Assembly (NCBI GenBank): GCA_959602645.1
Contig: CAUGTZ010000005.1
Coordinates: 56,192-120,191, forward strand
Length of the DNA stretch: 64,000 bases
Direction of reading: 5' to 3'
Source: an uncultured Collinsella sp.
GTDB lineage: Bacteria; Actinomycetota; Coriobacteriia; Coriobacteriales; Coriobacteriaceae
Part shown: one piece after another, positions 43,612 through 52,432 of the stretch
Position numbering within the stretch: the first letter of the stretch is position 1
How the letters are laid out: every line of letters begins with the position of its first letter
Program-made: the position numbers and the translations under genes
The notes under the pieces: model-generated
What the model was told of the DNA's origin: nothing
Seen by the model: the letters and a program-made list of their open reading frames with translations, nothing else
The model's database searches: none

Positions 43612-44436
43612 ATGACTGCGCCGTCTGATTTCAATTCGATTTCCGAGCTTGACGCCACACTCGTATTTCGTGTGGCCTATGATGGCTCGTCGTATAGCGG
43701 ATTTGCCGAGCAGCCGGGACAGACGACGGTTGCTGGTGAGCTACGTCGAGCCATCGAGACGCTGCTTCGCCGCCCGATCGATCTGACGTGCGCGGGGCGT
43801 ACCGATGCCGGCGTGCATGCCGTGGCTCAGTACATCAGCGTGCCCGTTACGGACGCTGAGCTCGCGTGTACGCGCCGTAGGTGGCTGCGGGCCATGGATG
43901 CCCTGCTGCCCAAAGATATCGCCATAAACGAGGTCTACAGGGCCCGTAAAGGCTTTTCTGCACGCTTTGACGCGCATTCCCGTACGTATACATACCGTAT
44001 TGCCGATCGCGATGCGCGCCCCGTGCTGTCCCGCGGTGCCGTGTGGTGGCATCGCTATCCCTTGGATGTTGAGGCTATGTCTTCTGCCTGCCCCGCGCTG
44101 CTGGGCGAGCAGGACTTTAAAAGCTTTTGCAAGGTTGCCTCGGCCGTTGGCAAACCCACGCATCGCTGCGTGATGCGTGCCGAATTTGGCCATGAGGTTG
44201 CGTTTGGCGAGGACATCCTGACGTTTACCATCGAGGGCAATGCGTTTCTGCATTCGATGGTCCGTACGATCGTGGGCACGCTTGTCGAGATTGGCATGCA
44301 TCGCCGTGAACCCGAGTGGATGCGCGAGGTTATCGATGCTTGCGACCGTACCGCTGCGGGCCCCACGGCTCCTGCCTGCGGCCTTGCGTTTATGGGCGTG
44401 GATTACGATCCCGCCGAGCTTGTCGTGCTCGACTAG
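43612..44436 (+). CDS. truA: tRNA pseudouridine(38-40) synthase TruA
   Basis: A 274-residue enzyme that isomerises U38-40 in tRNA anticodon arms. The catalytic aspartate is in LTCAGRTDAGVHAVAQ. FRVAYDGSSYSGFAEQPGQ is the N-terminal signature. ATG 43612 follows GGGAG. Confidence 0.95.
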   Translation: MTAPSDFNSISELDATLVFRVAYDGSSYSGFAEQPGQTTVAGELRRAIETLLRRPIDLTCAGRTDAGVHAVAQYISVPVTDAELACTRRRWLRAMDALLPKDIAINEVYRARKGFSARFDAHSRTYTYRIADRDARPVLSRGAVWWHRYPLDVEAMSSACPALLGEQDFKSFCKVASAVGKPTHRCVMRAEFGHEVAFGEDILTFTIEGNAFLHSMVRTIVGTLVEIGMHRREPEWMREVIDACDRTAAGPTAPACGLAFMGVDYDPAELVVLD

Positions 44437-44597
44437 GGGAGGGCTCGACGTGTCGTGCGTCGACACCTGTCATCTGTGGGCTGCGCGTGTGCAACATCTG
44501 TTCTTGGCGTGCAATGCAACCGGTGTCTCATTGCTTTTATTGCTGGGGTGTACCATGAACCACGGTTTGATTCATTGCTGTCGAGAGGACGGATAAT

Positions 44598-45638
44598 TTG
44601 GTTCGACGTGGTTCGCATCCGCGACTTTCGGTGATCCTTGTGGTAGAAGGTTCGCCCAGCTATGCGATGCGTGCGCTCGAGAGTATCCAGAACCAAGACC
44701 TCTACGATTTGCAGATTGTCGTTGTCTGCCGCGATGCTGCGCCCGGTGTGCGCCATTCGCTTCAAGTTGCTGCCGACAGGGACATCCATATTGATTTGAT
44801 TGACGTCGAGGACGCGAAGCGCGGCGCTTGTCTTCGTGCCGGTTTTGATGCCTCGCGCGGCTCTCAAATCATCGCCATGAACGCCGATGAGTGGTTTGCT
44901 CCGCAGGCCCTTTCCAAGATGGTCGATATCGCGTGCGATACTGCGGCAGACATTGTGCTCCCCTCGGTGTCGCTCGATCGATACGATGCGCATCGCGAGC
45001 GTCATTCGCGCGTCTTGGATGCTGCCTCTATTGCCATAGAAGACGAGTCTTCTATGGTGACTGGGCTGCCCCAGTTGATTTTGGGCGGCCTAGTCGCTCA
45101 GACCTCTGGCGTGATGTATAGCCGTCCGCTGTTTGAGGCATGCCTGTCGCGCGGCAAGGCGTACCGTACGGTTGAGTTTATGGCTTATGCGCTCTCGCAG
45201 GCACGATTCGTGTCCGGCTGCGGCGACGCTTGTTTCCACGCGGCGGCACCTAAGCTTACAGATGCCTTTGATCCCACCATGTATGCCAGGATATCCGATG
45301 ACACTCGAGCGCTCGACGAGCTTGCGGACTCACTCTCGGAAGCAGATAGCGGTGGTCGGCTCAAGCTGGCAAGCCAAAAGTTCTACTTTGCCGGACTGGT
45401 CGCCTGCATCGAGAATTTGTGTCTGAGCCCGCATGGGGTGTCGTCAATCGAGCGTTCCGCCCGCATGCGTGATATGCTCGAGGCGCCTCGAACCCGTCAG
45501 ATGGTCGCCGCGCTCAAGGATAACCATCGGGGACTCGGTCTGTTGTTTGGGCCGATCGCCAGCGCCAAGCCCGCGCGCTGCGTGATGTGTACGCATCTGG
45601 CAGCTTTTCTTAACCGGACGGGCGCAAAAACCGCCTAA
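44598..45638 (+). CDS. Family 2-like glycosyltransferase
   Basis: A 346-residue GT-A fold protein. The N-terminus (LSVILVVEGSPSYAMRALESIQNQ) and the segment SQIIAMNADEWFAPQALSKM fit GT2 enzymes, with NADE in place of a canonical DxD. No membrane span was seen. The C-terminal ~150 residues are not recognised. The target glycan is unknown. The start is a TTG at 44598. It stands alone between truA and argR. Confidence 0.65.
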   Translation: MVRRGSHPRLSVILVVEGSPSYAMRALESIQNQDLYDLQIVVVCRDAAPGVRHSLQVAADRDIHIDLIDVEDAKRGACLRAGFDASRGSQIIAMNADEWFAPQALSKMVDIACDTAADIVLPSVSLDRYDAHRERHSRVLDAASIAIEDESSMVTGLPQLILGGLVAQTSGVMYSRPLFEACLSRGKAYRTVEFMAYALSQARFVSGCGDACFHAAAPKLTDAFDPTMYARISDDTRALDELADSLSEADSGGRLKLASQKFYFAGLVACIENLCLSPHGVSSIERSARMRDMLEAPRTRQMVAALKDNHRGLGLLFGPIASAKPARCVMCTHLAAFLNRTGAKTA

Positions 45639-45649
45639 ACGGCTCATTA

Positions 45650-45677
45650 CGAAACAAACTTGCATAGAATTGTTTCG
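45650..45677. promoter_or_regulatory. Inverted repeat upstream of argR
   Basis: Perfect arms CGAAACAA (45650-45657) and TTGTTTCG (45670-45677). A second pair, CAATCA (45724-45729) / TGATTG (45735-45740), lies nearer the start. Either may be an operator, including for ArgR autoregulation; neither matches an ARG box well. Confidence 0.35.
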
Positions 45678-45770
45678 AAATGCGTTCTTATACACAAAAG
45701 CCTTCAAATAGCGTTAAACTATTCAATCACTGATTGATTGTCTCCGCCATCTTTTGGAGAGAGGGTTTGT

Positions 45771-46208
45771 ATGGCTAAAAAACGCAATGGGCGCCAGGAT
45801 GCCATTAGAGATATTGTGCGCAATAAGGATGTCCGCACGCAGCGCGTGCTGGTCGATGAGCTCCGTGCTATGGGCTTTGATTGCACGCAGGCGACTGTCT
45901 CTCGCGATATTGCCGATATGGGGCTGCGTAAGCTCCCTGAGGGCATCTATGTTCTGGCAGAGGACCTGCACCTGCAGCGTATGGTTTCCGAGCTCGTAAC
46001 GGGCGTTCTGCGTACTGATAATCTGGTTATGATCAAGGCTCAGCCTGGCACGGCTTCCGGCATCGCCGCCGCCGTTGATGCGGCAGAGTTACCCGATGTG
46101 CTTGGCTCGCTTGCCGGCAACGATACGATTTTGGTTATTGCCCAGACGGCCGAGGACGGCGAGCGTCTCGAGGCGCTGATCAATAAGTTGAGCAATTCTC
46201 GCAAGTAG
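45771..46208 (+). CDS. argR: Arginine repressor ArgR
   Basis: A 145-residue arginine-sensing regulator. The N-terminal winged helix contains QATVSRDIADMGLRKLPEG. The C-terminal hexamerisation/arginine-binding part has GTASGIAAAVDAAELPDVLG and NDTILVIAQT. ATG 45771 follows GGAGAGAGG. No arginine genes are adjacent. Confidence 0.93.
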   Translation: MAKKRNGRQDAIRDIVRNKDVRTQRVLVDELRAMGFDCTQATVSRDIADMGLRKLPEGIYVLAEDLHLQRMVSELVTGVLRTDNLVMIKAQPGTASGIAAAVDAAELPDVLGSLAGNDTILVIAQTAEDGERLEALINKLSNSRK

Positions 46209-46257
46209 GTGTGCGGGTCGTGCGCTCGGCATTGTGTGCGCTGACATAGTGGCTTGT

Positions 46258-46290
46258 AAGGGGCATCGACGTTGGTCGGTACCCCTTTTT
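46258..46290 (+). terminator. Rho-independent terminator after argR
   Basis: An imperfect stem AAGGGGcATCGAC / GGTCGGTACCCCTT followed by TTTTTG. Confidence 0.75.
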
Positions 46291-46333
46291 GTTTGCCGGT
46301 ATAAAGACCGCCCACCAGGTCGCTTCAAACTAA

Positions 46334-46370
46334 AAGGCCCCGAGCAGTTCAATAAGCTGCTCGGGGCCTT
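46334..46370 (-). terminator. Rho-independent terminator of the PBP gene
   Basis: Perfect 14-bp arms AAGGCCCCGAGCAG (46334-46347) and CTGCTCGGGGCCTT (46357-46370). On the minus strand it ends in TTTT. Confidence 0.85.
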
Positions 46371-46392
46371 GTTGGCTTTAGTCGCGTACTTC

Positions 46393-48609
46393 TTAGCCGA
46401 CCGTATCGTCAGGCGTGGGCGAGGGGTCGGGAGTGGGCGTAGGCGTAGGCGTAGGCGTAGGCGTAGGCGTAGGCGTGCCGCCATCGCCGCCGGTCGAACC
46501 ACCAGTGGAGCCACCCGTCGAGCCACCGGTCGTACCGGTGCCGCCGGTGGTGTCGCCGCCCGTGGTCTCGGTGGTCGTGGTCGTCGTGGTAGTCGTTGTG
46601 GTGGTTTCCTCTTCCTCTTCGTCCTTGTCCTTGTCGTCGTTCTCCGACTTCTTGGTGTTGTTGGTGCCGTAGAACTTCCAGACGCTGTTGTTCTTGTAGG
46701 TGGGCGCCGTTCCGGTCGCAAACTCCTCGCGCTCGGTACCGGTCAGAACGGTGTTCATAAACCGCTTAAAGACAGGCAGGTTGGTGCTGTCGCCCAGCAG
46801 GTCCGTGCCGTACTTTTGGATGGGGATCTCGCCCGCGGAATAGCCGGTCCACAGGGCGCACGCCAGCTGCGGGGTATAGCCGCAGAACCACAGGTTGGTG
46901 GTGTTGTCGGTGGTGCCCGTCTTGCCGGCATAGGGCTGGTTGACGCTTAGGGCACCGGCAGCGCCCGTACCGCCGCCCTGCATGACGCCGGACAGAACAT
47001 CGGTGACCGCGGCGGCCTCGCCCTCGGTAAGCACCTGTGAGGGATTGTCAGTGTGCTGGTACAGCACCGAGCCGGTACGAGAGTCAATCTCGGTGATGGC
47101 GATCGGCTGGCGATAGTAGCCGCCATTGGCAAACGTTGCGTAGGCGGCGGCCATCTCGAGCGGCGAGATCGAGCCGGTGCCGAGCGTCATGACGGGAACG
47201 TCCTCGATGTTGTCCTTGGCGGGATCGATGCCGAGCTTTTTGACGAGCGAGATGATCTTGCTGTTGCCGACGGCTTCCGCCACCTGGATGTAGCCGGTGT
47301 TGGAGGAGTATGCCGTCGCCTGCTTAAGCGTGATGTTGCCATAGCTATGGTTGGCGTAGTTTTGGACCTCGGTCGTGGTGCCCTTGGCCTTGAGCGGCGA
47401 GTTGCAGTTGAGGGTGACGTTGGGGTTCATGCCGTTTTGGATGGCAGTTGCCAGCGTAAAGGCCTTAAAGGTGGAGCCGACGGGACGCTTGGCCGTGGCA
47501 TGGTTTACGTGGTTCTCGTCGGCGTTGTAGTCGTAGCCGCCCACCATGCACTTGATGTAGCCGGTCTTGGGGTCGACGACGACCATGCCCATGTCCAGGC
47601 CGTCGAGCGAGAGCGTGTCGAGCTGCTCGCGAACGGCATTCTCTGCCACCTGCTGCATCGTGGGATCGATGGTGGTCTTGACGGTCAGACCGCCCTTAAA
47701 GAGCACGTCGGTCGAGAACTCCTGCTCCAGCAGCTGCTTAACATAGGCGACAAAGTAGGGCTGCGAGTATACGTCGACGCCGCTGCCCGAAATCTCGGTC
47801 ACGTTGAGGGTGATGGGCTCGGCCTGTGCGGCATCGTGCTCCTCCTGCGTGATGTGGCCCAGGCGCAACATGTTGTCGAGGACCTTGTTGCGACGGGACA
47901 GCGCCAGGTCGGGGTTGACCGTGGGGTCGTACTGCGAGGGCGAGTTGGGAAGGCCGATCAACAGCGCGGCTTCGCTCAGGGTGAGGTCGGCGGCGCTCTT
48001 GGATAGGTAGGTCTCGGCGGCGGCCTCGATACCGTAGGCGCCGTGGCCGTAATAGATGGTGTTGAGGTACATCATGAGGATCTCGTCTTTGGAGTACATA
48101 TCCTCCATCTTGACGGCGATGTAAGCCTCGCGCACCTTACGCTCGATGGTCGAGTCGAACTGCTCCTCCTGCAGGATGGTGTTGCGCACCAGCTGCTGGG
48201 TGATAGTCGAGGCGCCTTCGTGACCGCCGCCGAGGGTTGCCACCGCAGCGCGCGCGATACCCCACAGGTCGATACCGCCGTGCTCGTAGAAGCGCTCGTC
48301 CTCGACGTCAACGGTGCCCTGCAGCACGTAGGGGGAGACCTCGTCCTTGGTGATAGACTTGCGGTTTTGCGTGTAGAAGCTCGCAATCTTGTTGCCGTTG
48401 CAGTCGACGATCTCGGTGGGCTCGCTCACCAGATACGCGTTGGCGTCGGTGTAGTCGGGCAGATCGGACAGCCAGCGGTTGACGTTGCCGACCATGCCGA
48501 TGCCAAATGCCACGCCCGCGATAAGCAAAAAGCCCAAAAACGAGAGCAGGATTATGGGCAGAGCATGCGTCTTTGAACGGCTGCGTCCCTGTCGTTGGCG
48601 AGGACCCAT
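46393..48609 (-). CDS. Class A penicillin-binding protein (transglycosylase/transpeptidase)
   Basis: A 738-residue bifunctional peptidoglycan synthase anchored by an N-terminal membrane helix (ALPIILLSFLGFLLIAGVAFGIG). The GT51 domain shows EDERFYEHGGIDLWG and GASTITQQLVRN. The transpeptidase domain shows STFK, SSNTGY and YAGKTGTTDNTT. The C-terminal ~110 residues are low complexity: an acidic/Lys stretch, a Thr run, a GGSTGG-type part and a Pro-Thr run coded by GGCGTA hexamers. I chose ATG 48609 behind GGAGG; longer starts lie in the promoter. It is divergent from the U32 gene at 48772. Confidence 0.93.
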   Translation of the reverse strand: MGPRQRQGRSRSKTHALPIILLSFLGFLLIAGVAFGIGMVGNVNRWLSDLPDYTDANAYLVSEPTEIVDCNGNKIASFYTQNRKSITKDEVSPYVLQGTVDVEDERFYEHGGIDLWGIARAAVATLGGGHEGASTITQQLVRNTILQEEQFDSTIERKVREAYIAVKMEDMYSKDEILMMYLNTIYYGHGAYGIEAAAETYLSKSAADLTLSEAALLIGLPNSPSQYDPTVNPDLALSRRNKVLDNMLRLGHITQEEHDAAQAEPITLNVTEISGSGVDVYSQPYFVAYVKQLLEQEFSTDVLFKGGLTVKTTIDPTMQQVAENAVREQLDTLSLDGLDMGMVVVDPKTGYIKCMVGGYDYNADENHVNHATAKRPVGSTFKAFTLATAIQNGMNPNVTLNCNSPLKAKGTTTEVQNYANHSYGNITLKQATAYSSNTGYIQVAEAVGNSKIISLVKKLGIDPAKDNIEDVPVMTLGTGSISPLEMAAAYATFANGGYYRQPIAITEIDSRTGSVLYQHTDNPSQVLTEGEAAAVTDVLSGVMQGGGTGAAGALSVNQPYAGKTGTTDNTTNLWFCGYTPQLACALWTGYSAGEIPIQKYGTDLLGDSTNLPVFKRFMNTVLTGTEREEFATGTAPTYKNNSVWKFYGTNNTKKSENDDKDKDEEEEETTTTTTTTTTTTETTGGDTTGGTGTTGGSTGGSTGGSTGGDGGTPTPTPTPTPTPTPTPDPSPTPDDTVG
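46436..46477. repeat. GGCGTA hexanucleotide microsatellite inside the PBP gene
   Basis: Seven near-perfect GGCGTA copies in a row, coding the Pro-Thr tail on the minus strand. Length changes would stay in frame and change the tail length. Confidence 0.9.
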
Positions 48610-48771
48610 ATATTGACCTCCAGGTATGTCGTGCCGGACGGTGGATGTGCCGTCGGGGCAGGATGGACATAAGTTATTACACGATAAACCAAACGGGGCG
48701 CGCGAGGCCTCGTGTATGCTGGAAGACGGCATTTTTCAGAGTGAATGCATACCTTGGTAAGGAGTTTGTCG

Positions 48772-50730
48772 ATGGCGATTCGGACGATGGGGCCGAGCGG
48801 ACAATACGAGACTGGATTGGATGCTGCCGGTGCGGCGCTGCCCGAGCTGCTGGCGCCGGCGGGCGGGCTCGACCAGATGCTTGCGGCCATCGCCGCGGGT
48901 GCCGATGCCATCTATGCGGGGTTGGGCGGCTTTAACGCCCGTGTGAGTGCGCACGGTTTTACCGACGACGAGTTTGCACGCGGCTGCGCCGTGGCGCATG
49001 CCCATGGCGTGCGTGTGTACGTAACGCTCAACGTGTTCGTATTTGACGACGAGTTGTCCGACGCGGTGGCGTTGGGAGCTCATGCACTAGAGCTGGGCGC
49101 CGATGCTCTGATTGTCGCCGATGCCGGGTTGGCCTGCGCGCTGCGCGCGGCGATTCCCGGGGTCGAGATTCACCTGTCCACGCAGGCGGGCGTTCATAGC
49201 GAAGGTGCCGTGCGGCTTGCCGCCGATGAGCTGGGGGTCGAACGCGTGACGACGGCACGCGAGCTGACGGTCGACGAGATTGCCTCCTTGTGCGGTACGG
49301 GCGTGCCTATCGAGGTGTTCTGCCACGGGGCCATCTGCATTGGCTACTCGGGTGCTTGTGAGTTCTCAGCCCTGAGACGCGGGCGCTCGGCGATGCGCGG
49401 GGAATGCACACAGCCGTGCCGTCTGGCGTACGACCTGGTGGACGAGGCGGGACAGAGCGTTGTCGCCGTCGAGGGAGATCGCCTGCTGTGCCCGCGCGAC
49501 TATCTGGGTATTGCGCATCTGCCCGAGCTTGTAGATGCCGGCGTGGCGTCGCTCAAGATCGAGGGGCGCATGAAGAATCCCGACTACGTCTTTAACGTGG
49601 TGCGGGTGTGGCGCCGGGCGCTCGATATGCTGTGCGACGGCGCGTGGGACCCCGGTGCCGTGGAAGAGCTTGAACGCGAGCTGGGCCGGTCGTTCAACCG
49701 CGGGTTTACCGACGCGTATCTGCGGGGGCGTTCGGGCGCCGAGCTTATGAGCTTTGAGCGTGCGATCAACCAAGGTGTGCGCGTGGGACGCCTGGTGGCC
49801 GTTGGCCACGAGGAAGTGACCGTCGAGCTCGATGCCGCCGTGGCGGCGGGTGACACGCTCGAGATTCGGTTCTATCCGGGTGCCGACGCGCGTCCCGATG
49901 TGCCCAAGCGCTGGCCGCAGGTGCCCTGCCCGGTGGATGCCGCAGCGGGGAAGCGCGTCGTCGTGCATTGCAAGCGTAAGGTGGACGCGGGCTGCGAGGT
50001 GTACCTGATTCGCAGTGCCGGCGTGCTGGGGCAAACGGCAACGGTGTTGGAGCGCATGCGGGCCGAGGCAGATGCGATTGCGCCCGTTGCACGTGCCGTT
50101 GAGGTACTGCCCTTTGAGGACGTTGCGGTGGATGGCGGTGCGTCGACGGAGTTGGTGGAGTGCACGGCTCCCGCTCGCATGGTTTTTGCTTGGCAGCTGA
50201 TGGATGCCGACCCGCGCGGAGAACTCGATTTGTCCGACGCCGCTGTGGTGCTTGACGAGGTGTGCCGCACGGGTGACGCTGACCGGACCCGCTCACTGAC
50301 ACAGCGTGCCGGGCGCGTCGTCTGCCGCAACCTAGGACAGGTGGTGATCGCTCGCGAGCTGGGCGTGACGTTTGACGTGGCGGCGCCGGTGTTCTGCGCG
50401 AATCGGGCCACGCTTGCCTGGCTGCGCGAACTCGGTGCGGGGCGGGTGTACTTGCCGGCCGAGTTGCTCGGCAATGATGCGGAGCGTATTGCCGAACTGG
50501 CTGCTGAACCCGGCGTCTGGGGTCCGGTCGACGCCGATCGTCCCGAGCTTATGGTGTGCGAGCACTGCCTGCTGACCGCCGAGGGCGTCTGCGCTACCGA
50601 TGCGACGGGACAGGTCCGTTGCCGCGACTGCTTGCGTCGTCGGCAGGTACGCTATCTGGTCGAGCGTGACGGTACACGTCTGCCGGTCGCCGTTGACGCG
50701 TGCGGCAGGACGAGGATTTTCCTGTCGTAG
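48772..50730 (+). CDS. U32 family protein (RlhA/TrhP-like), second copy
   Basis: A 652-residue paralogue of the protein at 3248. The barrel start is ELLAPAGGLDQMLAAIAAGADAIYAGLGGFNAR. The Cys segment at about residues 185-215 is HGAICIGYSGAC and MRGECTQPCR. EHC, C and CRDC near the C-terminus could bind a metal. It is shorter than the first copy, lacking much of the C-terminal barrel. I chose ATG 48772 after AAGGAG. An RNA hydroxylation role is plausible by family; the substrate is unknown. Confidence 0.85.
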   Translation: MAIRTMGPSGQYETGLDAAGAALPELLAPAGGLDQMLAAIAAGADAIYAGLGGFNARVSAHGFTDDEFARGCAVAHAHGVRVYVTLNVFVFDDELSDAVALGAHALELGADALIVADAGLACALRAAIPGVEIHLSTQAGVHSEGAVRLAADELGVERVTTARELTVDEIASLCGTGVPIEVFCHGAICIGYSGACEFSALRRGRSAMRGECTQPCRLAYDLVDEAGQSVVAVEGDRLLCPRDYLGIAHLPELVDAGVASLKIEGRMKNPDYVFNVVRVWRRALDMLCDGAWDPGAVEELERELGRSFNRGFTDAYLRGRSGAELMSFERAINQGVRVGRLVAVGHEEVTVELDAAVAAGDTLEIRFYPGADARPDVPKRWPQVPCPVDAAAGKRVVVHCKRKVDAGCEVYLIRSAGVLGQTATVLERMRAEADAIAPVARAVEVLPFEDVAVDGGASTELVECTAPARMVFAWQLMDADPRGELDLSDAAVVLDEVCRTGDADRTRSLTQRAGRVVCRNLGQVVIARELGVTFDVAAPVFCANRATLAWLRELGAGRVYLPAELLGNDAERIAELAAEPGVWGPVDADRPELMVCEHCLLTAEGVCATDATGQVRCRDCLRRRQVRYLVERDGTRLPVAVDACGRTRIFLS

Positions 50731-50826
50731 GTGCCGCGTCGCGTCAGTTTGTTATCATATGAGAGTTTATGGACTTCCAGCACCGCCGTATCCGGTGAGG
50801 GTGCTATAGCAAAAGGAGGATACCCA

Positions 50827-52038
50827 ATGCTGTCTGTCGACGAGCAAATGCGTATCATCACCTCGGGCGCAGCGCAGATCGTCCCCGAGGCCGACCTTCG
50901 CAAGAAGCTTGAGAAGGGCGAGCCCCTCAACATCAAGCTCGGCGTCGATCCCACCAGCCCCGACCTGCACCTGGGCCATGCCGTGCCCCTGCGCAAGATG
51001 CGTCAGTTCCAGGACCTGGGCCACAACGTCACCCTCATCATCGGTAACGGCACCGCACTGATCGGCGATCCTTCGGGCAAGAACTCCACCCGCCCGCAAC
51101 TTTCGCGGGAGCAGATCGAGGCCAACGCCGAGACCTACGTGAGCCAGGCTATGAAGATCCTGGATCCCGAGAAGACCACCATCGTGCACAATGGCGACTG
51201 GATCCTGTCGATGGATCTGGCCGGCCTGTTGCAGGTGTGCTCCAAGTTCACCGTCGCCCGCATCCTCGAGCGCGATGACTTTACCAAGCGCTACCAGTCC
51301 CAGACGCCGATCGCCCTGCACGAGTTCCTGTACCCCGTGATGCAGGCCTTCGACTCCGTTCAGATCAAGGCCGACGTGGAGATGGGCGGCACCGACCAGC
51401 TCTTCAACCTGCTCGCTGGCCGCGAGCTTATGGAGAAGATGGGCATGGAGCCGCAGGTCGCGCTCACCATGCCGCTGCTCGAGGGCACCGATGGCGTGCG
51501 CAAGATGTCCAAGTCCTACGGCAACTACATCGGCCTGACCGACGCTCCCAAGGATATGTTCGGCAAGACCATGTCTATCCCCGACGAGATGATCGGCAAG
51601 TACTATCGTCTGGCCAGCTCGCTCACCCCGGCCGAGGTCGACAAGATCGACGCCGCCCTGGCCGACGGTTCTGCCGACCCCTACGAGCTCAAGCGCGCTC
51701 TGGGCCGCGACCTGTGCGACACCTACCACGGCGCCGGCGCCGGCGACGAGGCTCAGGCCGAGTTCGACCGCGTGTTCAAGGAGGGCCAGCTTGCGGACTT
51801 CCCCGAGAAGCATGTCGAGCTGACCGTCAACGACGAGGGCCAGATCTACCTCGCAGGCCTGCTTAAGGACCTGGGCCTTTCGGCGAGCGCCGGCCAGGCC
51901 CGCCGCGATATCGACGGCGGCGGCGTCAAGATCAACGGCGAGGCCGTGGCTCCCAAGAGCTACAACATCGACCCCAGTGCCCTCAAGCTGGGCGACACCC
52001 TCTCCGTAGGCAAGCGCAAGGGCTTCAAGTTGATTTAG
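50827..52038 (+). CDS. tyrS: Tyrosine--tRNA ligase
   Basis: A 403-residue class I aminoacyl-tRNA synthetase. The HIGH-like motif is PDLHLGHAVPL and the KMSKS motif is RKMSKSYGNYI. The C-terminal S4-like domain reads SAGQARRDIDGGGVKINGE. ATG 50827 follows AAAGGAGG. The 96-base gap is too short for a T-box leader. Confidence 0.95.
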   Translation: MLSVDEQMRIITSGAAQIVPEADLRKKLEKGEPLNIKLGVDPTSPDLHLGHAVPLRKMRQFQDLGHNVTLIIGNGTALIGDPSGKNSTRPQLSREQIEANAETYVSQAMKILDPEKTTIVHNGDWILSMDLAGLLQVCSKFTVARILERDDFTKRYQSQTPIALHEFLYPVMQAFDSVQIKADVEMGGTDQLFNLLAGRELMEKMGMEPQVALTMPLLEGTDGVRKMSKSYGNYIGLTDAPKDMFGKTMSIPDEMIGKYYRLASSLTPAEVDKIDAALADGSADPYELKRALGRDLCDTYHGAGAGDEAQAEFDRVFKEGQLADFPEKHVELTVNDEGQIYLAGLLKDLGLSASAGQARRDIDGGGVKINGEAVAPKSYNIDPSALKLGDTLSVGKRKGFKLI

Positions 52039-52113
52039 TTACGCGGTTTTACCAAACCACGTAACCGGTCGATGCTGCGCGGGCCGCACCTGTACAATCT
52101 GACGTTCAACTTC

Positions 52114-52147
52114 AAGGGCGCGACCAGAAGGTCAGCGCCCTTTCGTT
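52114..52147 (+). terminator. Rho-independent terminator after tyrS
   Basis: AAGGGCGC (52114-52121) pairs with GCGCCCTT (52135-52142), with an inner GACC/GGTC and a TTTCGTTT tail. Confidence 0.75.
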
Positions 52148-52220
52148 TCACGTCACCTTGTCTCAAATGCGGCCCGCTCGCTGGCACTGCCAAAACGTCG
52201 GCGTCGCCTTGGTCGCAAGT

Positions 52221-52274
52221 AGTCGTTGGGGACGTTCTTAAACGACTAGTCAAACAAGAACGTCCCCAACGACT
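52221..52274. repeat. Dispersed palindrome, family A (copy 2)
   Basis: A perfect 19-bp inverted repeat: AGTCGTTGGGGACGTTCTT (52221-52239) and its complement at 52256-52274. The left 31 bases recur with few changes at 54252-54282. The 394-base gap 52039-52432 otherwise holds the tyrS terminator and the presumed ade promoter. Confidence 0.9.
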
Positions 52275-52432
52275 ATTGGTGCTCAGCGGCAGTCCCCATT
52301 GCGCCCAGCGGCGTGCGCCGCTAAGTGGATGGGCGTTAGCGGGATCTTCTTTTGGGCATACAATTGCTATTGGCTTGCTGCGGTGAAGGCTCGTCCGCTC
52401 CGCAGCTTTTTTCTACAGTAGAAGGAGTATGT

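Noticed and set aside
50731..50826. T-box leader before tyrS
   Set aside because: The 96-base gap is too short for a T-box, and no specifier/antiterminator structure was seen.
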